64,000 nt of DNA from Streptomyces sp. Ru62 (GCF_002920615.1 NZ_PQSU01000038.1:21836-85835), one strand, 5' to 3'; numbered from the stretch's first letter, positions 45,510-54,677 are shown. The notes: generated by a model from the sequence alone, not told the origin. A program made the numbers and translations.

Positions 45510-46955
45510 CTATATCGCCAGGTCAGTAAGGACCAGCACGCGCTCGTAGGTGTAATCCGCCATGGCGAACTTCACTCCTTCGCGGCCGACACCGGACTGC
45601 TTGACCCCGCCGTAGGGCATCTGGTCGGCGCGATAGGAGGGCACGTCGCCGATAACGACTCCGCCGACCTCCAGAGCCCGATGTGCCCGGAAGGCAGCCT
45701 GCAGGTCGCGTGTGAACACACCCGTCTGCAGGCCATACTTGGAGTCGTTCACAGCGGCGAATGCCTCGGCCTCACCGGACACCTTGAGGACCGTGAGAAC
45801 TGGCCCGAAGACCTCCTCGCAGGCCAAGGTCGTGTCTGCTGGCACATCCGCGAGGACCGTAGGCGCGTACGCAGCGCCCTCCCGCTTGCCGCCCGTATAC
45901 AGCGTGGCCCCGGAACCGACGGCTTCGTCGACCCATGACTCGACGCGGCACGCTGCGTCCTCACTGACCAGCGGACCCACATCAGTTCTGTCATCCGACG
46001 GGTCCCCGGTGACCTGAGATTCGACGGCTGCGACGATACGCGGCAACAGCCGGTCGTACACCGCGGCGTCAGCTATCACACGCTGCACAGAGATACAGGA
46101 CTGTCCGCCCTGGTAGTTGGAGAACGTAGCGATGCGCGCGGCGGCCCGGTCAAGATCCTCGTCGCTCGTGAAGTCGGCCAACACCACGGCAGCACCGTTC
46201 CCGCCGAGCTCCAACGTGCAGTGCTTTCTGGGAACGGAGTCCATGATGGCGTACCCGACCCTCTCGGAGCCGGTGAACGAGATAACGGGCAGGCGCTCGT
46301 CCTGCACCAGCCCCGGCATCCGGTCATTGGCGACCGGCAGGATGCTCCATGAACCGGCCGGCAGTTCGGTCTCGGCAAGGAGGTCACCGATGATCAGACC
46401 CGAGAGCGGAGTATCGGGCGCCGGCTTCAGGATGATCGGGGCGCCGGCCGCGATAGCCGGGGCGACTTTGTGGGCACACTGGTTCAGCGGGAAGTTGAAC
46501 GGCGTGATCCCCAGCACAACGCCTTTCGGGAAGCGGCGGGTGAGCGCCAGTCGGCCCTGGCCGCCGGCGTCAGTGTCGAGCCGCTGAGCCTCACCGCTAT
46601 TGAAGCGGCGGGATTCCTCCGCGGCGAACCGGAACACGGACACCGCACGGCCGACCTCTACGCGAGCCCACTTGATCGGCTTTCCGTTCTCCGCAGAGAT
46701 GAGCTGCGCGATCTCCTCGCTGCGCTCCGTAAGGCGCTTGCTCACGTGGTCGAGCGCGGCGGCACGAACATATGCGGGAGTAGCCGCGAACTCATCGCGA
46801 ACGGCATACGCCGCCGCCACCGCCTCCTCCACCTGCTCATCGGTGGGCACACTGACCTCTCCGATGAGCTGACCGGTCCAGGGGGAGGTAACAGCCAAGG
46901 TCGTCTCACCGCTGGCCGGACGGCCGGCGAGCCAGAAAGCGCGGGTGGAAATCAT
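45510..46955 (-). CDS. Aldehyde dehydrogenase family protein
   Basis: 481 residues. Active site: Asn in VVLGITPFNFPLNQCAHKV, Glu in HCTLELGGNGAAVVLADF, nucleophilic Cys in SNYQGGQSCISVQRVIADAA, and the second Glu in LACEEVFGPVLTVLKV. Length is normal. It would oxidise an aldehyde to an acid with NAD(P). The ALELGGN/GGQSCI pattern fits the succinate-semialdehyde / lactaldehyde / phosphonoacetaldehyde-like subgroup. No adjacent regulator survives. Confidence 0.95.
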   Translation of the reverse strand: MISTRAFWLAGRPASGETTLAVTSPWTGQLIGEVSVPTDEQVEEAVAAAYAVRDEFAATPAYVRAAALDHVSKRLTERSEEIAQLISAENGKPIKWARVEVGRAVSVFRFAAEESRRFNSGEAQRLDTDAGGQGRLALTRRFPKGVVLGITPFNFPLNQCAHKVAPAIAAGAPIILKPAPDTPLSGLIIGDLLAETELPAGSWSILPVANDRMPGLVQDERLPVISFTGSERVGYAIMDSVPRKHCTLELGGNGAAVVLADFTSDEDLDRAAARIATFSNYQGGQSCISVQRVIADAAVYDRLLPRIVAAVESQVTGDPSDDRTDVGPLVSEDAACRVESWVDEAVGSGATLYTGGKREGAAYAPTVLADVPADTTLACEEVFGPVLTVLKVSGEAEAFAAVNDSKYGLQTGVFTRDLQAAFRAHRALEVGGVVIGDVPSYRADQMPYGGVKQSGVGREGVKFAMADYTYERVLVLTDLAI

Positions 46956-47129
46956 GTCCGGTCACGGCCCTTTACGTCTGAAGGTGCGCTGACGTTCATC
47001 CGCCAGCCGTCACACCGTAGGACCGCCGAGGTGACGGACGACTTGTACGTGGTGTAGCGATCGCATGCACGCGCATGCCCGAAGGTAGCCTTGAGTGCGA
47101 TCGCCTATCCCCCGACCGGAAACTCGGGT

Positions 47130-47273
47130 CTGATGCAGGTTCGGGCGACCGCCCGTGACGGTGAAGGGGAGCGGGCGGCCGGCGCCGTCGCAGGCCAAGT
47201 GAATCTTGCTAGTCAGGCCGCCTCGGAAACGTCCGAGCGCCGGGTTGCGGAGCCCCCTTTTCGGGCGCCGACG
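47130..47273 (-). pseudogene. IS5-family transposase, middle fragment
   Basis: The minus strand reads RGLRNPALGRFRGGLTSKIH then LACDGAGRPLPFTVTGG, the central DDE core strand of IS5 transposases. It is followed by unrelated sequence on both sides. Confidence 0.82.
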
Positions 47274-47310
47274 GCATGCTGGTGGGCGTCGGATGATCGT
47301 GGAGCCGAGC

Positions 47311-47442
47311 AACACCGACGACCGCACCCAGTTCATCACCGTGATGGAGGCGATCCGGGCGCCCAGGATGGGTCCGGACCGGCCCCGGGTGCGGCCCTCA
47401 TACGTCCTGGGCGACAAGGGCTGCCGAAGAAACCGCGGTTGA
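47311..47442 (+). pseudogene. IS5-family transposase, fragment in opposite orientation
   Basis: The plus strand reads NTDDRTQFITVMEAIRAPRM then RPSYVLGDKGCRRNRG. In an intact transposase this block lies directly after the TVTGG block found on the other strand at 47130-47273. The pair therefore marks an inversion or two overlapping insertions. Confidence 0.82.
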
Positions 47443-47485
47443 GGGCAACTCCTCCCACGTCGCCCCGGTATCCCACCCGGATGCG

Positions 47486-47680
47486 GTGACCGATCTCATC
47501 GACCGGGCCGCGACCGAGCAGGTATCCGGCAAGGCAGCTGCTCAGCTGGCCAGTACGGGCGAGTCGTACACGACCATCACAGCCTGGGCGGCTGCTGCCA
47601 TGACGGCCCTCGGGACAGGACTTCTTGTTCTTGTTGTCCTGCGCGGCAAGCGTGAACGCTCCTGGCGGCTCTCCCGTCTC
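47486..47680 (+). pseudogene. Sortase-type (LAxTG) cell-wall sorting signal, 3' fragment of a surface protein
   Basis: The frame carries LASTG (47546-47560), then a hydrophobic segment AWAAAAMTALGTGLLVLVVL and a positive tail RGKRERS. This is the tripartite sorting signal recognised by class E sortases of Streptomyces. The upstream sequence (SHPDAVTDLIDRAATEQVSG) is short and abuts an IS5 fragment, so the surface protein itself is gone. No stop follows where expected, so the end is also damaged. Confidence 0.5.
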
Positions 47681-47705
47681 TTGTCGTGCCGGCAGGCCGA
47701 GATGA

Positions 47706-47751
47706 CCGAAGGACGGGCCGCTGCCGACGGGGACCGCGGCCCGTCCTTCGG
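47706..47751. terminator. Bidirectional terminator
   Basis: CCGAAGGACGGGCCGC and GCGGCCCGTCCTTCGG are perfect 16-bp arms with a 14-base loop. It starts one base from the stop codon of the metallo-beta-lactamase-fold gene and also ends the sorting-signal fragment. Confidence 0.85.
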
Positions 47752-47752
47752 C

Positions 47753-48790
47753 TTACACGCCGCGGTAGACGAGCTTTGTGAAGAGGTCCGGACCTATGAG
47801 GCCCTTTCCCCACTTCGCGTCGAAGGGCTGGGTGGGCTTGGCCGCAACGGTCTGTTCGACTGTGAGGCCCTGGTGCTTGAGATCGGCGACGCGGTTGCGA
47901 ATGGAGACAAGCATGTGGCGGTACTGCACCAGATCGGCGCGTTTGCCGATGGGACCGTGCCCGGGCACGACGATTGTGTTCCCACCCACCATTGCGATGT
48001 TCTGATTGGCATCCTGAATCATTCCGTCAATGCTGCCTCCGGTCTCCCAGTCGATGAACGGGTAGAGGCCATTCCAGTAGGTGTCACCGGTGAAGAGCAC
48101 GTTCGCCTTGGTGAAGTATGCGGAGAGGTCACCGTTCGTGTGACCGGGTGGGCTGTAAGGGCGCAGCTGCACCGGCTGGTCACCGGCGCTGAACGTCCTT
48201 TCCGAGGCGACGGTCACAGTCGGACGAGCGCTGGGTGGGACAGGTGTGAAGGTGTGCGACCACTCCTCGACCCGGATGGTGCTGCTCAGGTCGCGCAGAG
48301 TGTTCGGCGTGGCAATTATTCTTGCCCCGTACTCGTGAGCCCAGCTGTTTCCGCCTGTGTGGTCGAAGTGCCAGTGAGTGTTCACCAGATCTCCGATGTG
48401 GGAGACCCCCAGTTTCTTGAGGGTCTTTTCCATCTTCTGGCGAGAGACGGCCACACCGGCGTCCACCATAAAGGCACCATGATCACCCGTCGGCAGCACG
48501 CCTATATTGCCGCCCGACCCCTGAAGCGGGTTAACATTTCCCCTCAGCCGGGTGACGGTGATGGGGTCCCGAGCGGCGGCGGCATTGATCACATCGTAGG
48601 GATTTTTCTGCTCGTTTTGCGCACTGAGCACGCCGAGGTTTCCCGGTTCGAGCGTGGGCGGCGCAATGATGTCGTAAGCACCGAGTGGGTGGGCGTCATC
48701 CGAAGCGAGCGCCGGCGACGCACTGAGTGCGCACGCCGTGACGACCGCGACGGTCACTGCCACCCCAGACGTTTTTGTCTTCCGCTTCAT
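47753..48790 (-). CDS. Secreted metallo-beta-lactamase-fold hydrolase
   Basis: 345 residues from ATG 48790 (AGGAG 8 bases upstream); an in-frame start 18 codons earlier would precede the signal peptide with an unusual leader. Signal peptide VAVVTACALSASPALAS with ALA cleavage site. The metal motif is LVNTHWHFDHTGGNSW (HxHxDH), and other ligands are in YSPPGHTNGD, LFTGDTYWNG and VVPGHGPIG. It would be an exported zinc hydrolase, related in pattern to class B3-like or quorum-quenching types. A beta-lactamase function cannot be claimed from sequence. A strong terminator follows immediately. Confidence 0.93.
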   Translation of the reverse strand: MKRKTKTSGVAVTVAVVTACALSASPALASDDAHPLGAYDIIAPPTLEPGNLGVLSAQNEQKNPYDVINAAAARDPITVTRLRGNVNPLQGSGGNIGVLPTGDHGAFMVDAGVAVSRQKMEKTLKKLGVSHIGDLVNTHWHFDHTGGNSWAHEYGARIIATPNTLRDLSSTIRVEEWSHTFTPVPPSARPTVTVASERTFSAGDQPVQLRPYSPPGHTNGDLSAYFTKANVLFTGDTYWNGLYPFIDWETGGSIDGMIQDANQNIAMVGGNTIVVPGHGPIGKRADLVQYRHMLVSIRNRVADLKHQGLTVEQTVAAKPTQPFDAKWGKGLIGPDLFTKLVYRGV

Positions 48791-48844
48791 GAGGAGTGCT
48801 CCTCTCATGAACCCGGGTGCCCACTCACCGCGCGCCGAGGGCAC

Positions 48845-49459
48845 ATCCGAGCAAATATGACCAAAACGTACCCATCACGCTAGCGGCTTGACGCCGGGGC
48901 TGCAGCCGACAGGGCGCTCACACCGGGCGAGAGGGGAACCGATGGACTCACCCAGCCCAGGTGGGAGAACAGCGTCGGCCTCATGGTCGGCGGCGGACGG
49001 AGCCCGAGCGGTGCACGTGTGGAGGGCCGTCCGATTGCCGCGGCTCTTGGCTTTGACATCGTCAGCCGGTGTCGGCGGCGCGCACACGTCGGACCCCACG
49101 TGACCACGGCAATCACCCGGCCCGGCCTGTCGGTTGCGCGGCATGCCCAGACGTCGTCAGCCTCTCAGGCACGCATTCGGAAGGAGCGAGCCTCGACGAT
49201 GAGTGACCGGGACCTGCCGATGCCCGAAGTGCTTCAGCGAGCCGTTCGGGTCCATCCTGGCGCGCGTCATGCACGCCCGTGTCGGCGGCCAGGCCGAAGC
49301 CCCGGCTGGTCGCCGCCGTCTGGGCGCGTCGACAGGATGCGGCGCGGGAGACCGCCGCGCCATCTGGCGCCAAGCGGCCGTCGGTTGCGAGGAGTTGCCC
49401 GACCGCTGGGAGGCGGCGGCGTTCGTGACGCAGGCCGAACTCCCTCCTACGTCACGAAG
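48845..49459. other. Region without recognisable genes
   Basis: Only low-complexity frames are present. The N-terminal half of the Gfo/Idh-type gene that ends downstream was expected here but cannot be identified. Confidence 0.4.
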
Positions 49460-49974
49460 AAACGCAAGGCGCTCCTGCTGGAGAAGCCGCTCGGCACGGA
49501 CCTGGACGCCCACGGCGGCCCGGCGGGTGGCGGCAGCAGTCGCGGAGGCGGGTGTGATCGCGCAACTGGTTCTTCAAGCGCTACCACCCCGCCACCCGCG
49601 CCTTCCTCACGGCTGCCCGCCGTCTCGACGTCTCCTATGTCCGCTCCCCAGTACCTGCACGGCGCTGTCCTGAGCGGCGAGTTCGCCACCAGCTGGCGTC
49701 TGGAGCACGGCGCACCGCTGGACCTCGGTCCGCACCTGCTCGACCTGCTGGACGCCGCCGTCGGCCCGCACACCACGGTCCGCGGCACCGGGGACGCCCG
49801 CCGATGGTTCGAGCTGACCCGCGAGCACGAGAACGGCGCCGTGACCCAGGCATCGCTGTCCTGCGCCGTGAAGGCGCCCGAAGCCCTGACCCACGTGAAC
49901 GCTTCGGCCTCCACAACTCGTTGACGTACGAGACCGCGGGCATCGGACCACGAGGAATGCCGGTCGGTTCGTAG
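49460..49974 (+). pseudogene. Gfo/Idh/MocA-family oxidoreductase, degraded
   Basis: Three frames carry ordered family blocks: KALLLEKPLGTDLD, then ARRVAAAVAEAGVIAQLVL, then GEFATSWRLEHGAPLDLGPH and LLDLLDAAVGPHTTVRGTGD, then RFGLHNSLTYETAGIGPRG to TAG 49974. KPLG is the catalytic Lys-Pro motif. The NAD-binding N-terminus is missing and several frameshifts separate the parts. Confidence 0.85.
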
Positions 49975-50609
49975 CGAGAGTTCGCGGAGTGACCAGCTGA
50001 CGCTTGCCCGGCACCCTGGACCGGCCCACGGCACATTCCTTCGGCAGCTGCTGGAACGCCATGGCCCGGCGGCTCTGGATGGAGGGGCATGCCCTGGCGG
50101 AGGCGTGCCGATCGGCAGGGTGCCGCCCGGTTCCGCCGCGACGCTGGCCGCCGGGACGGATCGCCGGCCAGCCCCGGCAGAGGACCTACCCACTGCGGGC
50201 CCGCGCGCCCCACCGCGCCGGACCTCGCTGCCCGGCGGTGTCCGCCTCTCGGACCGTCTCTCGCAAGCTGATGTCGTCGCGCCTCACGAGATGTGCTGCG
50301 CCTCGATGCTGAGGGCTTGAGGTGCGACCGTTTGGTCGCGGGCTTAGCGTGAGGACAGGCACCATGGAGGCAGCGGATTCGGTACGTGGGGCTGCCTCTG
50401 TCGCAAGAAGGGGCCGTCCGAGCTGCCGGGGCTCGCGAAACCGCAAGGACCCCCCAAGCGGCCTGACAGGCGACGCGAGCAAAATGCGTGAATACGTCTG
50501 ACCATCACCTATGGAACGTGCATCTCAAACGGCAGGCTGTCCACATTTGACCAGCTCCTTCTCGGCGTGACATACAACGGCCGACACCGCAGGTGAAGAG
50601 GGTTCTGAC
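49975..50609. other. Region without recognisable genes
   Basis: Contains a 6-bp hairpin (GCGACC/GGTCGC at 50324-50339) and presumably the promoter of the thioredoxin reductase gene near its right end. Confidence 0.4.
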
Positions 50610-51602
50610 ATGGTCGCAGTCAGCGATGTCGTAATCATCGGGTCCGGTCCTTCCGGATACACCGCGGCGATCTACGCTGCTCGGGCGGGCCTGGCCCCCC
50701 TCGTGTTCGAGGGTTCCATCTCCGCCGGTGGTTCGCTGATGAACACGACAGACGTCGAGAATTACCCGGGTTTCCCAGAAGGCGTCATAGGCCCCGACCT
50801 CATGGACAAGATGCGGCAGCAGGCCGACAGGTTCGGGGCCGAATTCGTCACGGACGATGTCGCCAGTGTTCATCTTGAAGACGATGTGAAGACTGTGCTC
50901 GATACGGCAGGCACCCGGTATGCCACCCGCACGGTCATCCTTGCTACTGGCTCACGATACCGGGAGCTTGGGCTGCCGAGCGAAAAACGTCTTTCCGGCA
51001 GAGGAGTGAGCTGGTGCGCTACCTGCGACGGCTTCTTCTTCAAGGGCAAAGACGTGGTCGTGGTAGGCGGTGGCGACTCCGCCCTGGAAGAAGCGACCTT
51101 CCTCACGAGGTTCGCCAACTCTGTCACGGTCATCCATCGGCGAGACGCCTTTCGGGCATCCAAAATAATGCAAGATCGAGCAAAGCGCGACGAAAAGATC
51201 ACAGTGCTGTGGAATCGGCAAGTGGTCGACATCGTGGGCGAGGATAAAGTCACCGCCGTCAGGTTGCGAGACTCCGACGGACATGAAGAGGAAGAATGGC
51301 CCACCAGCGGCATATTCGTGGCAATCGGACATGAACCGCGGACTGAACTCGTAAGGGGGAAAATAGCGCTTACAAGTGCCGGTTACATAGCGGTGGACGG
51401 ACGCTCGTCGCGTACGAACGTAGACGGTGTATTTGCCTGCGGCGACGTTGTTGACCACCAGTACCGTCAGGCAATAACCGCAGCAGGGTCTGGCTGCAGC
51501 GCCGCATTGGATGCGGAACGCTATCTGGACGCTCTCAAAGACTGCCAGAGCTGTGAGGAAGCTCGAGTGGAAGCAATGGCCGTCGCAGAACTCGTACATT
51601 AG
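50610..51602 (+). CDS. trxB: Thioredoxin-disulfide reductase
   Basis: 330 residues. FAD motif VVIIGSGPSGYTAAIYAARA, redox-active CATC in GVSWCATCDGFFFKG, NADPH motif VVVVGGGDSALEEATFLT, and terminal FACGDVVDHQYRQAITAAGS. It would reduce thioredoxin with NADPH, or a small-molecule disulfide if part of a dithiol pathway. Compared with neighbouring genes it uses more A/T-ending codons (for example near 51160-51180 and 51360-51370), which suggests a different origin. No thioredoxin gene is adjacent, so this is probably an extra copy. GAAGAGG serves as ribosome site. Confidence 0.95.
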   Translation: MVAVSDVVIIGSGPSGYTAAIYAARAGLAPLVFEGSISAGGSLMNTTDVENYPGFPEGVIGPDLMDKMRQQADRFGAEFVTDDVASVHLEDDVKTVLDTAGTRYATRTVILATGSRYRELGLPSEKRLSGRGVSWCATCDGFFFKGKDVVVVGGGDSALEEATFLTRFANSVTVIHRRDAFRASKIMQDRAKRDEKITVLWNRQVVDIVGEDKVTAVRLRDSDGHEEEEWPTSGIFVAIGHEPRTELVRGKIALTSAGYIAVDGRSSRTNVDGVFACGDVVDHQYRQAITAAGSGCSAALDAERYLDALKDCQSCEEARVEAMAVAELVH

Positions 51603-51823
51603 CGATGTCGACGTACCGTCCGTTTCATGACAATGGTTGGCTCAGAGTCCCCGGATGTCCAATGCCCGGTGACGCCCGGAGAGCGATGACATTCGCTTCC
51701 GGCCCGGGGCCGCTCCCCGCCTGGCGGACACCTGAGAAGAAAGTCGGGCCGCTGCTCCCGCCTGGCGGGACGCATCGCTGATCGGCCTTTTCTGGCAGGT
51801 CAGGGCCGTGTGACGTGGTCTGC

Positions 51824-52995
51824 ATGACAGCAGATATCAGGGTCATCCGGGCCGGTCAGATGTACCGCTACTACTCGCGCGAGACCGTGGTCGGCGACGG
51901 CAAACGCCCGGCACGCACGCCGCTGCGGGAGGCTCAGGAGCAAGCCGGTGTCCCGGCCGGGCGATGGATGGGCCGCGGCCTGGCCGTGCTCGGGCTGACG
52001 CCGGGTGAGGAGGTCGGGCCGCCACCCGTACGCGGACCGGATCGAGGCCGACCTGCTCGCCAAGGGCGAGTCCTCGAAGAAGGCGTTCAAGGCCGGCGCC
52101 CTCGGCCGCAGGGTCACTGTCACCGGCGTCGACTTCGTCTTCCGGGCCCCAGCCGACGATCTACCTGTTGTGGGCGCTGGGGGATGAGGAGACCCGGCGG
52201 GTGATCGAGGCCGCGCACGAGCGCGCGATCGAGCGGGTGCTGGAGTGGATCGAGGACGAGGTGGCGGTGATCCGGTACGGCAGGACGGCATCTACCGGGT
52301 TCGGCCGCCCGGCGGGCTGGTCGCCGCCCGCTTCCGCCACTACGAGGCACGCTCCGGGAGACCCTTGCTCCATGACCATCTGCTTCTATCCGTGAAGGGG
52401 CAGCGCCTGGACGGGAAGTGGGGCTCGATCCACACCACGGCCCTGCACGAGAACACCGTCGCCGCCTCCGCGCTCTACAACGAGATCGTGGCAGCTGAGG
52501 TCTGCGAGACTCTGGGGCTGGCGACCGAGCCGCGCACCGTCACCCCGGGGCGCCGGCCTGTGACGGAGATGGCCGGGGTGCCGCACGAGCTGATCCGCTG
52601 GACCTCCCGGCGCGGCGACCAGATCGCCGCCTGCCTGGCAGAGCTGGAGCACGAGTACGTCACCGCCGTCGATGACGACGGCGAGCCGAAGTTCCTGCCC
52701 GTCATCTCCGAGCGGGCCCGCGCCAAGCTGAACCAGATCGCCGCTCGCAAGACCCGCCCGCCCAAGCGGAAGACCCAGCCGCTCGCGCGACTGCGCGCGT
52801 GGTGGAAGGCGAGCGCGATCCTCACCTCCGGGGTGGCCGTCGACATCATCAACTCCCTCCTCGAAGCACGCCCGCGCCGCGGCTGCCGCGATCCGGCCCC
52901 GGGTCACCGCCGTGGTCGACATAGCGCTGGCGGCCGTAGACATCACCCCGACCGTGTTCGTGATGAACGACGGCGGCCGCTTCCTGTTTCTCCTT
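51824..52995 (+). pseudogene. MobF (TrwC/TraA-type) relaxase domain, frameshifted
   Basis: From ATG 51824: MTADIRVIRAGQMYRYYSRE with the catalytic Tyr pair region, RWMGRGLAVLGLTPGEEV, then in other frames HPYADRIEADLLAKGESSKK, LGDEETRRVIEAAHERAIER, FRHYEARSGRPLLHDHLLLS (His-x-His of the HUH site) and SIHTTALHENTVAASALYNE. It runs to about 52995 through at least four frame changes (IALAAVDITPTVFVMNDGGR). Such relaxases nick oriT and lead the strand into the recipient. The ATPase half is missing here; a degraded one lies at 22503-23312. Confidence 0.88.
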
Positions 52996-53019
52996 GACCT
53001 CAGCTCGGGTCAAGGAGAA
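52988..53019. repeat. Perfect 12-bp inverted repeat at the relaxase end
   Basis: TTCTCCTTGACC (52988-52999) and GGTCAAGGAGAA (53008-53019) with loop TCAGCTCG. It sits exactly at the end of relaxase homology and just before the GCACCGGTGC cluster. It may be a terminator or part of an origin of transfer. Confidence 0.7.
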
Positions 53020-53060
53020 GCGCACCACCTCCACCCGGGTCCACTCCACCGCACCGCGTC

Positions 53061-53191
53061 CACCCGGTGCGCCACACCCGCGCGCCGGCCGCACCGGTGC
53101 GCACACCGCCCACCGAGTGGGGGCGCACCGGATGGACTCGGTACGCACTGGATGGGCGCACCACCGCACCGGTGCGCTCCCACCCGGTGCG
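53061..53191. repeat. Cluster of GCACCGGTGC palindromes
   Basis: CCGCACCGGTGCGC occurs twice (53089-53102 and 53164-53177) as a perfect palindrome. CACCCGGTGCG occurs at 53061-53071 and 53181-53191, and imperfect half-sites lie between (GCGCACCGGA near 53123, GCACTGG near 53145). The arrangement is symmetric: outer imperfect sites, inner perfect ones. It looks like a multi-site protein-binding array. Confidence 0.65.
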
Positions 53192-53200
53192 GTGGTGGGG

Positions 53201-53644
53201 TCAGCGGTGCGCATCGGGTGCGGAGTGCACCGCGTGCGCCAGCACCAGGCGCTCGTCGCGCATCGCCTCCAGGGTGTCGGCGGTGTCCACATGGTCGGGG
53301 TCCGGGATGACGTCCGCCGTGAACCGGATGATGCTGCGGGTGATGCCCAGCACTGCCGTGGTGGGGGAGTCCCGCACCCAGTCCCGCAGCGCGGACAGCA
53401 GCACGCACCCGACCTCGTCCAGCGCGAAGGAGTCCGCGCACAGGTCGCTCTCCCCGTCCACGGCCGTGACGGGCCAAATGATGTCCTCGGCCAGCCGCAG
53501 CAGGACGAACGCCAGCTCCGGGGTGGCTTCCGTCCGCCCTGCGGCATAGGCGCCGCCGCCCGTCTGCAGCGCCAGAAGGTAGTCGAATCCCCGCTCCACC
53601 TGCTCGGGCGTCAGCTGTGTACGGGGTGGGATCAGGTACGGCAT
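53201..53644 (-). CDS. Hypothetical soluble protein
   Basis: 147 residues from ATG 53644, with GAGGAG 6 bases upstream. Helical, acidic sequence with no membrane segment: TQLTPEQVERGFDYLLALQT, ELAFVLLRLAEDIIWPVTAV, LGITRSIIRFTADVIPDPDH. No family recognised. The gene lies between the palindrome cluster and an IS scrap. Its 3' end adjoins the cluster, so it is not obviously controlled by it. Confidence 0.65.
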   Translation of the reverse strand: MPYLIPPRTQLTPEQVERGFDYLLALQTGGGAYAAGRTEATPELAFVLLRLAEDIIWPVTAVDGESDLCADSFALDEVGCVLLSALRDWVRDSPTTAVLGITRSIIRFTADVIPDPDHVDTADTLEAMRDERLVLAHAVHSAPDAHR

Positions 53645-53799
53645 CACGCTCTCCTCACGATGGTCGCCGTGCGACTCACGGCGTCGTTCCTGCATGGTCG
53701 GCGGGCTGGCCTGTGGACAGAGGACGGAGAACTCTCCCTCCCGAACCGAAACGGACGAATCAGGTCTGCAAGGACCAAACCCGGCCCCCTTGTCCAGCG

Positions 53800-53941
53800 T
53801 GGTCGGCCTGACCACGAGCCCGACCACGACCTGGGCGATCAGCTCGTCGCGCCAGCGGCGGACGGTCGGCTCGGACACACTGTTGCCGCCTGCTATGTCG
53901 GCCAGGCGCTGGTCGTGACGCAGCACGGCCAGGACGATCAA
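53800..53941 (-). pseudogene. Transposase N-terminal HTH fragment
   Basis: The minus strand reads VLAVLRHDQRLADIAGGNSV then SEPTVRRWRDELIAQ. This is the N-terminal helix-turn-helix of IS4/IS5-like DDE transposases found widely in Streptomyces. The catalytic domain is absent. Confidence 0.7.
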
Positions 53942-54075
53942 CGCGCTCTTCCCGGGTGGAAGGATCCGCCACCGGGGACCGGATCACTTTCGTGAGACGA
54001 CGCGCGGGGACCTGCGGAGCCTCCTCCTCTCCCTGGGTGCTGTTACAAAGGCCAGGGAGAGGAGCAGTTCGCGGG

Positions 54076-54501
54076 TCAGCCGAGGCGGAACTGCTGATGA
54101 TGTCCGTCGCCGCCGGGCCACTGCACGAGAGCGGTGCCGCTGTCGGTGCACTCGCCGTTGACGGACAGGTACTGGCCACTGTGGCGGTTCTGCAGGGCGA
54201 AGTAGCCGTTGTCCTTCTGGACCAGGCGCCACTCCTGGTGCGGACCGGTCACATGGCCCCACTGGATGACCTTCCCACCGTTGGCGGTGCTCTCGCCCTC
54301 CACGCACAGGGCCTTGCCGCTGTGCACGGCGCGCACCACGTAGTAGCCGCCGGTCGTCGCCTCCAGGTTCCACTTCTGGTGGTCGCCACCCTGGAACGGC
54401 CACTGGATGACAGCGGTGCCGTCGTCCTTCTTCTCCCCGTTGACCGACACTGCCTTCTCACTGTGCCGGGCGATCAGCGCGGCAGTGAACACAGCGGACA
54501 T
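54076..54501 (-). CDS. Ricin-type beta-trefoil lectin protein
   Basis: 141 residues forming one complete beta-trefoil with three QxW-type repeats: VIQWPFQGGDHQKWNL, VIQWGHVTGPHQEWRL and LVQWPGGDGHHQQFRL. The sugar-site Asn/Asp positions (HSGKALCVEGES, HSGQYLSVNGEC) are present. No signal peptide precedes it, unlike most Streptomyces ricin-B modules, which are parts of secreted glycosidases. It is thus either cytoplasmic or exported by a non-Sec route. It is followed on the same strand by no partner and lies 3' of the AfsR-like gene on the same strand. Confidence 0.92.
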   Translation of the reverse strand: MSAVFTAALIARHSEKAVSVNGEKKDDGTAVIQWPFQGGDHQKWNLEATTGGYYVVRAVHSGKALCVEGESTANGGKVIQWGHVTGPHQEWRLVQKDNGYFALQNRHSGQYLSVNGECTDSGTALVQWPGGDGHHQQFRLG

Positions 54502-54677
54502 TGGACTCGCTTCCTCTCACAGACTGCCCTCTGGAGCGGCAGACCCGAGCTGACTGGAACATCAGCGATCCTGACGTCACCGAGGTACGCCAGCCCTCCG
54601 GAAGAAGTCCCGCCGGAGCCGCGGATCCGCCTCGGCGGCCCCAAGGGCGGGCGCGCCGGCGCGTAGTCGGCCCCGGG

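Noticed and set aside
47753..48790. Calling the secreted metallo-beta-lactamase-fold protein an antibiotic-resistance enzyme
   Set aside because: The fold motif is shared by many hydrolases; nothing in the sequence fixes the substrate.
48888..49440. N-terminal half of the Gfo/Idh oxidoreductase
   Set aside because: No dinucleotide-binding motif could be read in any frame, so it was left as unassigned.
53061..53191. The palindrome cluster as a CRISPR array
   Set aside because: Repeats are short palindromes with irregular spacing and no cas genes are nearby; it fits a binding-site array.
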